This document shows, piece by piece, positions 36,444 through 45,100 of a DNA stretch of 64,000 bases. The position numbers were made by a program, and so were the translations under genes. Below the pieces are notes generated by a model, which saw nothing but the letters and a program-made list of their open reading frames with translations, searched no databases and was not told the DNA's origin. The stretch is taken from NCBI GenBank assembly GCA_003565555.1, contig PXBH01000042.1, positions 16,058-80,057 of the forward strand, in the 5' to 3' direction. Within the stretch, counting starts at the first letter, position 1. Each line of letters starts with the position of its first letter. This DNA is from Cryomorphaceae bacterium (GTDB taxonomy: Bacteria > Bacteroidota > Bacteroidia > Flavobacteriales_D > Cryomorphaceae).

Positions 36444-36950
36444 ATGAAAAACCTGTTGATCCGATTTCTTTTCCTTCAAATGTTGACAGCCGCCGGGATA
36501 CTTCTCTCCGCTTTTTCCGCTTCGGCCGAAGAATGTGAGGTGGTACCGCCGGAAGGAGTAGATGTCACATCTGACGCGTATGCACAGGTCGTTCTCACCG
36601 ACGCGTTTTGCTGCAACATCGATTGGGACGGTGTTTGTCAGAATCTTTACAACAACTTTTCCGGAGGCGGCGAAGATCCTTCGGGCAATTGCGTCACACC
36701 GCCGGAAGGTGTGGATGCGGAGAGTCCCGAATACACCATGGTCACCACTGCTTACCCACCTTGTTGCACAAGCAGTTGGGATGCATTCTGTACGGATCTT
36801 TACAACGCCTACTTCAATGCGGACCAGAATACCCAATGCGCAGAAACACCTCCTTCCGTGGATACGCTTTCGACGGCCTATCAGACCGTGATCGAAGATG
36901 ATCCTTTTTGCTGCACCAATACCTGGGATGCCCTCTGTCAGCAAACCTAA
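36444..36950 (+). CDS. N-terminal fragment of a secreted Cys-repeat protein, ended by a premature TAA
   Basis: Signal peptide (MKNLLIRFLFLQM...SASAEE) followed by the first two and a half copies of a roughly 50-residue repeat whose core reads C..P..VD..S.AY..V...D.FCC...WD..CQ..Y, with four cysteines per copy. The open frame stops at TAA 36948-36950, right after LCQQT, where the complete repeats read LCQ, two residues, then Tyr or a similar residue. The same frame then continues without interruption to 38141, so this is one 565-codon gene split by a single codon. ATG 36444 is preferred to the in-frame TTG at 36435. Either a nonsense mutation, a read error or readthrough explains the stop. Confidence 0.75.
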   Translation: MKNLLIRFLFLQMLTAAGILLSAFSASAEECEVVPPEGVDVTSDAYAQVVLTDAFCCNIDWDGVCQNLYNNFSGGGEDPSGNCVTPPEGVDAESPEYTMVTTAYPPCCTSSWDAFCTDLYNAYFNADQNTQCAETPPSVDTLSTAYQTVIEDDPFCCTNTWDALCQQT

Positions 36951-38141
36951 GACAGCCTTGTCAACGGAGACGACGGCGAGGATCAGGAATGTGTCGAGGT
37001 GCCCGCTTCGGTTGATACGGAGTCTGACGCTTATGCCACTGTGATTGCCTCAGATGCCTATTGCTGCAATACGGCTTGGGACACGACTTGCCAAAACCAG
37101 TACAATGCCCTTACCGGAGGTGATGATGACGATGAATCCGAGACACCCGAAAACGGTTGTGCAGCAGTTCCCGACGGGGTGGATATCAACAGTGTAGAAT
37201 ACCAGGAAGTTATTGACTTTGATTCTTTCTGCTGCAATTTTTCATGGGATGCCCTCTGTCAGATCAACTATGACAACCTCCTTTCCGGCGATCCCATGAT
37301 CGGCGTCGGCACTTCTTGGTATTCTTGGTATGCTGATGATTACGTTTTTGATTATCCCGATGAAGGTGAATGTGCCGATGTGCCCGCAGGAGTAGACACG
37401 TCAAGTACTGCCTATGCAGAGGTAATTGCCAATGACCCCTTCTGCTGCAATGTGGCTTGGGATAACTTGTGCCAAAGTGCCTATGACAACCTTACGGGCG
37501 GCGGAATGGGATCTGCAGACGGTCAGGAGGGAATAGATCCCGGCGAGCCGGGAGATTGTATCGCGCCCCCGGACAGTATCGATACCGAAAGCGAAGCCTA
37601 CAGCGCGGTGATTGCCAACGACATTTTCTGCTGTTTTTTCGGCTGGGATATTCTCTGCCAAGATGCCTATGACAATTTCGGGAATGCTGAACCTGCGGAT
37701 CCTGAAGATGAACAGTGTATAGAAGCGCCGGCGCATGTGGATACTGAAAGTGATGCCTATGCCCAGACCATCGACCTGGATCCTTTCTGCTGCAACGCCG
37801 AATGGGATCAGATATGTGAGAACCTCTATAATTCGTTGAGTAATACCTCGGGCATCGCCGCGCCTCCGACAGTACAGGCAGATGAAAAATTCAATTTCAA
37901 CATTTACCCGAACCCGGCGGTGAATGTGCTGAACATCAATTTTACTTCGGTTAGCGATGAAGAGCAGGTGATTATTGAGGTGTACAATGTGACAGGCCAA
38001 AAAGTGATGCAGACGCAAGTGATTTCTGCGCCCGGACAGCAGGAGATGATGGATGTCTCAGTCCTCGGCAACGGCTTGTACCTGATCAATGCCCGTCAGG
38101 GCAACCAAACGGTCACAAAGCAGTTTGTGGTTCAGAAGTAA
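36951..38141 (+). pseudogene. C-terminal part of the Cys-repeat protein with T9SS type A sorting domain
   Basis: In frame with the upstream fragment. It holds the rest of repeat 3 and repeats 4-8, for example VDTESDAYATVIASDAYCC and VDTESDAYAQTIDLDPFCC, joined by acidic linkers (GGDDDDESETPENG). The last 80 residues (FNFNIYPNPAVNVLNINFTS...GLYLINARQGNQTVTKQFVVQK) are a T9SS type A sorting domain. Without the N-terminal signal peptide this piece could not be exported, so if the TAA is real the gene is dead or depends on readthrough. No new start with a promoter-like box was found downstream of the stop. The repeats would form disulfide-rich modules on the cell surface; function unknown. Confidence 0.7.
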
Positions 38142-38163
38142 CCTCACTGCAGTTCTTTCATTG

Positions 38164-38195
38164 AAAAAACGGGCGCCCTGAGGTGCCCGTTTTTT
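38164..38195 (+). terminator. Rho-independent terminator after the Cys-repeat gene
   Basis: Stem AAAAAACGGGCGCC / GGTGCCCGTTTTTT (one G-T pair) with a CTGA loop, ending in six T. The intact terminator right after the interrupted gene suggests the gene was functional until recently. Confidence 0.88.
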
Positions 38196-38292
38196 CTTAT
38201 GCCTATCCCATCGGCGAACGGCGGGGCAGGGGTCTTCACCGCAGCACTTTCCTTTAGGATTATATTTCATTCCCTTCTGTTTCATTTCCCCT

Positions 38293-38300
38293 TACCTTTG
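38293..38300 (+). promoter_or_regulatory. -7 box TACCTTTG for the DEAD-box helicase gene
   Basis: Exact TAnnTTTG, four bases before the GTG start at 38305, implying an essentially leaderless transcript. Confidence 0.5.
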
Positions 38301-38304
38301 TCCC

Positions 38305-39609
38305 GTGGAGACAACCTTCGAAGATCTTAAAATTACGCGTCAGTTTATCGACGCCTTGGAATCTGCCGGCATTCATCGACCTACGGAGATACAGGCGAAA
38401 GCCATTGTTCCCGCGATGGCGGGACAGGACGTACTCGGCATTGCAGAGACGGGAAGCGGAAAAACGCTGGCTTACCTGATTCCCGTGGCCGGGAAGATCA
38501 AATATGCGCGTGACGGGCACCCCCTTGCATTGGTTTTGGCCCCGTCAAAAGAGCTCGCAGTACAGATCGATCGGGTGTGGCGCAGCCTTGCGGCAAATAC
38601 AGACATGCGCTCCGTATGCCTTTACGGCGGGGTGGGGAAGAAGGGGCAGCTCGCCGCCCTGAAAGCCGGGGCGGAGGTGGTTATTGCCACGCCCGGAAGG
38701 CTTTTGGACCTCTATTCCGAAGGTCAGATTTTTCTCAGGCAGGTCCGCATCCTCGTACTCGATGAAGCGGATCGGATGATGGAGATGGGCTTTATGCCTC
38801 AGCTGCGTCAGATCCTCGAAGTGATTCCCGTGAAGCGGCAAAACCTGCTCTTCTCCGCCACCTTTCCGGAAAGGACAGAAGTCCTCGCCGCGGAATTTCT
38901 CGAATTTCCCGTAAGGGTGGAGAGCAGTGCCCACGGCAGGCCCGTAGATACTGTATCACAGATCTGGTATCCCGTGCCGAATTTCAGAACCAAACTCGCA
39001 TTCCTTCTCGACCTGGTCGGGGAAGGGGCGGAGCGCACCATGGTGTTTTGCCGCACGCGCGATGCAGCAGAGCGCGTATCGAAATTTCTCGAAAGGCGCA
39101 TGCCCGGAAGCGTCCGCGTACTGCACGCCAACAAGGGGCAGCATACGCGTATCAATGCCCTGGATGCCTTCCGCGACGGCGAGGTGAAGGTGCTCGTGAC
39201 CACTGATGTGAGCTCTCGCGGCATCGATGTGGACGGGGTGAGCCATGTGATCAATTTTGAAGTGCCAAAAAACCGCGAAGATTACCTTCACCGCATCGGG
39301 CGCACGGCCAGACTGAAAAAACAAGGCATCGCGGTATCTCTGGCAGATCCGTCTGAAGAACTTCACATTGCGGCTGTGGTCGCCTCAGCGGATACCGAAG
39401 TGGAACGCCGCGAATTGCCGGAGCGCATTGAGGTCTTGCCTGACCTTCCCGGAGAGAAGCAGCGCATCGCACGCACCTTGGATTTGCGGAAGCGAAGAGC
39501 AGACCCTACTTATCAGGGTGCTTTTCACGAAAAGAAAAAACGCCCCTCGAAGCGCCGCTCGGGAACGTCCAATCCCGGCCAAAAGAAAAAAGGCGGAAAG
39601 AAGCGCTGA
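38305..39609 (+). CDS. DEAD-box RNA helicase
   Basis: A 434-residue ATP-dependent RNA helicase. In order: Q-motif region (IHRPTEIQAKAI), Walker A AETGSGKT, ALVLAPSKELAVQI, VIATPGRLLDL, VLDEADRMMEMGF, LFSATFP, TMVFCRTRDAAERV, VTTDVSSRGIDVDGVSHVINFEVP and HRIGRTAR. After about residue 385 there is a very basic tail (KKKRPSKRR...KKKGGKKR) likely to bind RNA. The GTG start lies four bases after a TACCTTTG box. Likely roles are ribosome assembly or RNA decay; orthology to RhlE or another class cannot be settled by eye. Its 3' end overlaps a terminator serving the opposite strand. Confidence 0.93.
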   Translation: METTFEDLKITRQFIDALESAGIHRPTEIQAKAIVPAMAGQDVLGIAETGSGKTLAYLIPVAGKIKYARDGHPLALVLAPSKELAVQIDRVWRSLAANTDMRSVCLYGGVGKKGQLAALKAGAEVVIATPGRLLDLYSEGQIFLRQVRILVLDEADRMMEMGFMPQLRQILEVIPVKRQNLLFSATFPERTEVLAAEFLEFPVRVESSAHGRPVDTVSQIWYPVPNFRTKLAFLLDLVGEGAERTMVFCRTRDAAERVSKFLERRMPGSVRVLHANKGQHTRINALDAFRDGEVKVLVTTDVSSRGIDVDGVSHVINFEVPKNREDYLHRIGRTARLKKQGIAVSLADPSEELHIAAVVASADTEVERRELPERIEVLPDLPGEKQRIARTLDLRKRRADPTYQGAFHEKKKRPSKRRSGTSNPGQKKKGGKKR

Positions 39610-39624
39610 ACGCTCTCCGCCTTT
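39582..39624 (-). terminator. Terminator of the T9SS operon, embedded in the helicase 3' end
   Basis: Perfect 9-bp stem AAAGGCGGA (39589-39597) with TCCGCCTTT (39616-39624), extended by AGCG/CGCT inside. On the minus strand the stem is followed by TTTTTTCTTTT, so it ends transcription of the 47859-39649 operon. On the plus strand the same bases encode the helicase KKGGKK tail, and the helicase TGA lies in the loop. Confidence 0.75.
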
Positions 39625-39648
39625 CAAGAATTACTGTTCCGGAGGGAA

Positions 39649-41097
39649 TTATTTCGTCTTAAAGCGCATTTCCACCCTTCTGTTCAGGGCGCGGCCTTCT
39701 TCGGTCTCATTCGTGCTGTAAGGCCTGAGCTTTCCGAAAGCACGGGTTTTGATGCGGTCGTCCTCGACGCCGTGAATGAGCAAATATTCCTTGGTGGACA
39801 AAGCCCTGTTTTCACTCAGCACCATATTGAACGCTTGCGAACCTACGTGATCGGTGTGTCCGTCTATGACTACATGAAGGTCCTGATAGGTATCCAGTAG
39901 TTCTCCTACATCGTCGAGCACTTCGATGTATTTGGCGGTGATGTTGTACTTATTGTAAGGGAAGTACACAAAGCGAATGATGGTTTCGCTGTCCAAGAGT
40001 TCCGCTCTGGTGAGGTCTTTCAATGAACGGTCGCTCTCGGCCCCTCTTTCGCGGGTCTCTATAATCAGTACCGGGTCTCTTTCCGGCTCGGTTTTGCCGG
40101 TAGCAGCGCCCGTTCCGGCTCCCGATTCGCCGCTGCCCGCGAGCAAGTCATCATCTTCCTCAGTGTCGTCTTCCTCCTCCTCCTCCTCAGCGAGCGGGGT
40201 AATGATGAGCTCACTGATATATAGGTTGGAGAGGCTGTCGCCGCGGTTGCTGCTGAAAAGCGCAGAGCTGTCTGCCGCGATGTAGAAATAGGCATCAAAT
40301 TTTGAAGAATTGATCTGCTTTCCGGCGTTTACGGGTTCAGACCATTCGGTCCAAGTGTCGTCGAGCTTTCTGGAGTAGAAGATGTCGTAGTCGCCGTAGC
40401 CTTCGCGTCCGTTGGTGGACCAAAACAGGAGACCGGAATTCTTGTCGAAGAAGGGGCTGATATCGTCTGCGGCCGTATTCACGGCGGTGCCCAAGTCCTG
40501 AGGCGGAGACCACGTATCTCCGCCGTCTTCGGAGAGGCTCACAAAAATGTTGTTTGTCGTGTCGGTTCCCTGACGGGGCAGGGTCCATAGGATGAAGTCC
40601 TCGTCCGGACTCACGTAGGCGCTGTAAAAATTGCCTTCTGCCTCGAGTCCGGGAACATGGACTGCCGTAGCGTCGTCCCATTTTTTAGTAACGTCATTCA
40701 AGTCGCTCCGTGACAGGCCCGGTAGCAATGTATTTTTTTCTCCGCGTCGGTTGAGCAGGTAGAGTCGTTTTCCGCCTTTAGCTACGCCCGTCACCACATT
40801 GTTGGTGCGGTCGTTGAGTTCGCGGATTTTTCCCGCCTCGGTGTATGCCCCGTCTGTCTTTGTGCTCACCCAGATATCCTGTCCGGCAAATTTTCCGCCC
40901 GTGTTTCGGGGGTGGTAGGTGCGTGCGAAGTACAGCGTTTGGCCGTCGGGAGCAAGGATGGGAAAACTTTCTTCAGCTTCGGAATTCACTTTGGAATTGA
41001 GCCGCTGCGGTGCGGCGAAGCTGAGCGTGTCATCTTGTGCATGCAGTGTGAGTGCGGCTCCCCCGGCAATCAATATCGAAAGTAGAAATGGCTTCAT
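39649..41097 (-). CDS. OmpA-family protein with PD40 repeats (T9SS surface operon)
   Basis: A 482-residue envelope protein: signal peptide (ending LTLHAQ), PD40/propeller repeats at about 35-285 (ESFPILAPDGQTLYFARTYH, ISPFFDKNSGLLFWSTNGREGYGDYDIFYSRKLDD, YFYIAADSSALFSSNRGD), a strikingly acidic linker at about 297-310 (EEEEEEDDTEEDDD), then an OmpA domain at about 365-482 (FVYFPYNKYNITAKY, VVIDGHTDHVGSQAFNMVLSENRALS). It should anchor the surface complex to peptidoglycan. It is the last gene after the HYR protein and PorP/SprF, six bases after the latter's stop. Confidence 0.87.
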   Translation of the reverse strand: MKPFLLSILIAGGAALTLHAQDDTLSFAAPQRLNSKVNSEAEESFPILAPDGQTLYFARTYHPRNTGGKFAGQDIWVSTKTDGAYTEAGKIRELNDRTNNVVTGVAKGGKRLYLLNRRGEKNTLLPGLSRSDLNDVTKKWDDATAVHVPGLEAEGNFYSAYVSPDEDFILWTLPRQGTDTTNNIFVSLSEDGGDTWSPPQDLGTAVNTAADDISPFFDKNSGLLFWSTNGREGYGDYDIFYSRKLDDTWTEWSEPVNAGKQINSSKFDAYFYIAADSSALFSSNRGDSLSNLYISELIITPLAEEEEEEDDTEEDDDLLAGSGESGAGTGAATGKTEPERDPVLIIETRERGAESDRSLKDLTRAELLDSETIIRFVYFPYNKYNITAKYIEVLDDVGELLDTYQDLHVVIDGHTDHVGSQAFNMVLSENRALSTKEYLLIHGVEDDRIKTRAFGKLRPYSTNETEEGRALNRRVEMRFKTK

Positions 41098-41103
41098 GGG
41101 CGG

Positions 41104-42117
41104 TTAATTTTTTCTGTCGAAGCGAACGCCGAGTACGATCTCGTGGCTCCCGCTGCTCAAGTTGTTGATTTGTGAGGTGAGGTAGTCATAAGCGTAGCCT
41201 ACCCGCAGCCAATCATTAATGTGGAGTCCCGCCAATACGGAAACTGCGTCCTCGTAGCGGTAGGAAAGGCCGAAAAATACCCGCTCGGCATAGTCCGCCC
41301 GCACGTTGATATCGAAAGAGGGCGGAGCCGGGCCGCGGAGCTTGAAGATGGTACTCGGCGTAAGGTCCAAATTTTCACTGAGCGTAAAGCGGTAACCTGC
41401 CATAGCGAAATGGTGCACCGCGAGGCGCGTCTCACTGAGGCCTGCAGGCGTCGCGGCATTGCCGAGTTCTATCTGATTTTCTCCGATCTGGTATACGGAG
41501 TAGCCCGCAAACAGGCGGTCGCTGTAGAACATCAGACCTGCGTTGATGTCAAAAAGATTGGCGCGTGTTCCGTTCGCGATAAAATCGTTGAAGGTATTGT
41601 CATTCGGATTTTCGAGAATGGCATTGCCCGCTCCGAAGTTCATACCGTACCACCCCATGCTGGTTCCCGCTGCGAGGTAGTATTTTTCTCCGATGGGGTG
41701 GTGGTAAGCATAGCTCGCCATGACAGAACTTCTCTGAAAAAGGCCGTATTCATCAACAGCTGCCAGCCCGCCCACGACATGTTTTGATTTGCGCTCCGTA
41801 ATCCCGCTGCTCATCATTTTTCGGTTGCTGATCGGAATCCCGTATGCCAAGCCCTGCGCTTGCGGTTTACGGCCGATGTTGACCGTACCTCCTACGTAGT
41901 ACGTTTGGGGCGCCCCGTCAAAACCCGTCCACTGCTGTCTGAATCCCATGGCCAAATCCACATCTTGGTGCATACTCGATGCTGCGGGATTGATCACATA
42001 AGGGTTGAGCATGTACTGGCTGAATTGCGGAAGCTGCTGCGCCCTGATCTCGCCGGGGAATGTCACGGCACAGGCGGCAATCAGGAGGATGCTGTATGCG
42101 GTAAAATGCTTTCTCAT
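41104..42117 (-). CDS. PorP/SprF-family type IX secretion-associated outer-membrane protein
   Basis: A 337-residue outer-membrane barrel of the PorP/SprF family. Signal peptide ends GEIRAQ; the family signature QLPQFSQYMLNPYVINPAASSMHQDVDLAMGFRQQWTGFDGAPQTYYVGG follows at once, and strands such as YRFTLSENLDLTPSTIFKLRG and RVGYAYDYLTSQI end with VLGVRFDRK. SprF is needed for export or anchoring of the gliding adhesin SprB; PorP-like copies usually pair with one large secreted partner, here the HYR protein three bases upstream. The partner relation is inferred from this order. Confidence 0.92.
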   Translation of the reverse strand: MRKHFTAYSILLIAACAVTFPGEIRAQQLPQFSQYMLNPYVINPAASSMHQDVDLAMGFRQQWTGFDGAPQTYYVGGTVNIGRKPQAQGLAYGIPISNRKMMSSGITERKSKHVVGGLAAVDEYGLFQRSSVMASYAYHHPIGEKYYLAAGTSMGWYGMNFGAGNAILENPNDNTFNDFIANGTRANLFDINAGLMFYSDRLFAGYSVYQIGENQIELGNAATPAGLSETRLAVHHFAMAGYRFTLSENLDLTPSTIFKLRGPAPPSFDINVRADYAERVFFGLSYRYEDAVSVLAGLHINDWLRVGYAYDYLTSQINNLSSGSHEIVLGVRFDRKN

Positions 42118-42120
42118 GGC

Positions 42121-45100
42121 TTAGCGAATGATATTGACCGTTCCGTTGAGGTTCTCTTTGCCCTCGGTATTGTAATCGATGATGTAGTAGTAGGAGCCTG
42201 CCGGCAAATCTTCTCCGTTGCGGCGTCCGTCCCAAGGCTCGTTGTAACCCGTTGAGCTGAATACCTCGTTGCCCCAACGGTTGTAAATGGCCACCACTGC
42301 ATTCGGATATTGATCAATGCCCGGGATATTCCACACATCGTTTACGCCGTCATTGTCAGGTGTAATGGTATTGGGCAATTCCCGAAATACACGAACGATC
42401 AGCGAATCGCTTACCGAGCAGCCGAGCGGTGAGGTGTAAGTGACGAGATACTGCGTGGTTTCTTCAGGTGATGCAGTGGGGTCCGCACATGCGGTGCAGG
42501 ACAGGCCCTCTTCCGGTTCCCAGAGAAAATTTCCGCCGGGGGGCAGGCCCGTGGCGAATAATTGCACGGAGCCGCCTGCGAAGATCAATTCATCCTCCCC
42601 GGCGTTTACGGTTACGCCTTCTTCTACCGTAATGGTCACGGTATCGGTTTCAAAATCACAACCGTTGAGGGGATCGATGAACCAAACAAATACATTCTGC
42701 CCCACTTCAAGACCTTCTATCTCCGTATTAGGATCATTTTCGTCTGCTATAATCCCGAAGCCGCTTTCCAATATCCAGGTGCCCAGCGCATCACCGGGAT
42801 CATTTCCGTTCAGGAAAAAACTAGTTGCATCACAAATATTGCGGTCGTTGCCGGCATCTGCGCGCGGTGCGGTGACCAAGCGCTCGATTACAAAGGTGCA
42901 TTCTGCCGTGTTTCCGCTCGCATCAACGGCTTCAAAACTCACTTCGGAAAACCCGAGCGGGAAAGAAGTTCCGCTTTCCGGCCCTCCCGTTTGCACCACC
43001 TCAACCACTTCGCAGTTGTCGCTCGCTTCGGGAAAGTCGAAGTTTACAATCATCTCACAGGATTGCAGGGTGTCCGGGCAGTCAAATACCGGAGGGATGG
43101 TGTCGATGACATTCACCGTGAAGCTGCATGCTGCGGTGTTTCCCGAAGGGTCAGTCGCTTCAAATACCACCGCATAGGTTCCCGGGCCGGCGCCGGAACC
43201 GCTCTCGGGACCTTCCGTCAGTGTCACTTCGGCGGAGCAGTTGTCTTCTGCAAGGGGCGTGTCGTAGATGATCTCAGCTTCGCACCCGTCTTCTCCCACG
43301 GCGATGACAAGATCATCCGGACATGCCGTGAACACAGGGGCTTCTTCATCTGTCACCGTTACGGTGTAGGTGCATTCGGAGGTATTCCCGAATTCATCTT
43401 CCGCCGTGAAGGTGAAAACGGTCTCTCCCAAGAGCAAGAGGCTGCCCGAATCCGGTCCGGCCGTTTGCGTTACGGTTACCGTTTCCGTGCAATTGTCAGA
43501 CGCTTCGGGAAGGTCAAAACTGTAGACGGCTCCGCATTCCCCGGTATCGTTTGCCAGGTTCAGGTCATCCGGACAGGCGAGGAATTCCGGGGGTTCTGCA
43601 TCGTTTACAGTCACGGTAAAGGTGCATTGGACAGTATTGCCGGACAAATCGGTGGCTTCGAAGGTCACTTCGGTCGCTCCCAATGGGAATTCTGCACCGG
43701 ACGCAGGCCCCTCGATGAGCGCAAGGCTTACATCTCCGCAAGCGTCTTCCGCTTCCGGAAGGTCGTAATTCACGATTGCTGAGCAGGCCCCCGGGTCGTT
43801 GTTGACCGCAATATCGTCAGGACAGGTAATCACGGGCGGCACATCCTCGGTCACGGTTACCGTAAATGAGCATTCCGCGGTATTCCCGTTTACATCCGTG
43901 GCCGTAAAGGTCACCGTAGTTTCTCCCGCCGGAAATGCAGACCCGCTCGCAAGGCCCGCGGTGAGTTCAATATCGGCTATGCCGCAATTGTCGGTTGCGG
44001 TCGGGTCATCATAGGTCACCGTGGCATCACAATCTCCCGAGGCGGCATCGATCAAGATGTCATCGGTGCAGGTGATTTCGGGAGCTTCATTGTCTTCAAC
44101 GGTTACTTCGATGGTACACGTTGCCGAATTTCCGGCTGCATCCGTAGCTTCGAAGATCAATTCAACGGCACCGACCGGGACAAAATCACCTGAATTCGGT
44201 CCCGAAACCAAAACGGCCGTCAGACTTCCGTCGCAATTGTCCGCCACATCGGGCAGGTCATAGGTCAAGAAGGTTCCGCATTCTCCCGGATCCGTATCCG
44301 CGGTGACGGGGCTTTCCGGGCATTCAAATACGGGCGGTTCCGTATCGTTTACCGTCACGCTGAAGCTGCAATCGGCGGTATTTCCCGAAAGATCAGTCAC
44401 CGTGTAGGTCACCGTGGTGGTACCTACCGGGAAGAAATCTCCGCTTTCGGGACCTTCCGTAAGTTCGGTCACTGCCCCGGGGCAGTTGTCGCTACCTTCG
44501 GGTACCGGGTAATTCACCACGGCACCGCATTCGCCCGGATCATTGTCGGTCACGATGTCGTCGGGGCAGGTGATTTCCGGAGGGGTAGACTCTGTTATGG
44601 TGACCGTGAAGCTGCAGGTACCGATATTGCCGGCCGCATCGGTGGCTTCATAGGTCACTGTGGTTACGCCGACCGGAAATAATTCGCCGGGTGCTATACC
44701 TTCTGTTTGCTCCGTGGATACTACTTCGCAGTTGTCGACGGCAGAAGCGGGAGGGAAGTTGACTTCGGCCTCGCAGGTGCCGTCTAAGGTGATATTGATG
44801 TCAGAAGGGCAGGTCAATTCCGGGGCTTCCTCGTCGGTTACCGTCACGGTGAAACTGCATTCTGCCGTGTTTCCGGATTCATCCGTGGCGAGAAGGGTCA
44901 CCGTGGTGGTACCTACCGGGAAGAAATCTCCGCTTGCGGGACCTTCGATAACTTCTGTGGTGATATCGCCGCAGCCGTCCGTGTCAGGTGCAGGGTAGGA
45001 GACTGTCGCTCCGCAGTCGCCGGGATCGTTGGCGGTTGTGATGTTTTCCGGACAGGTGATTACCGGCGGAGCGTCCGTGGTGACGATCACATTGAAAGTA

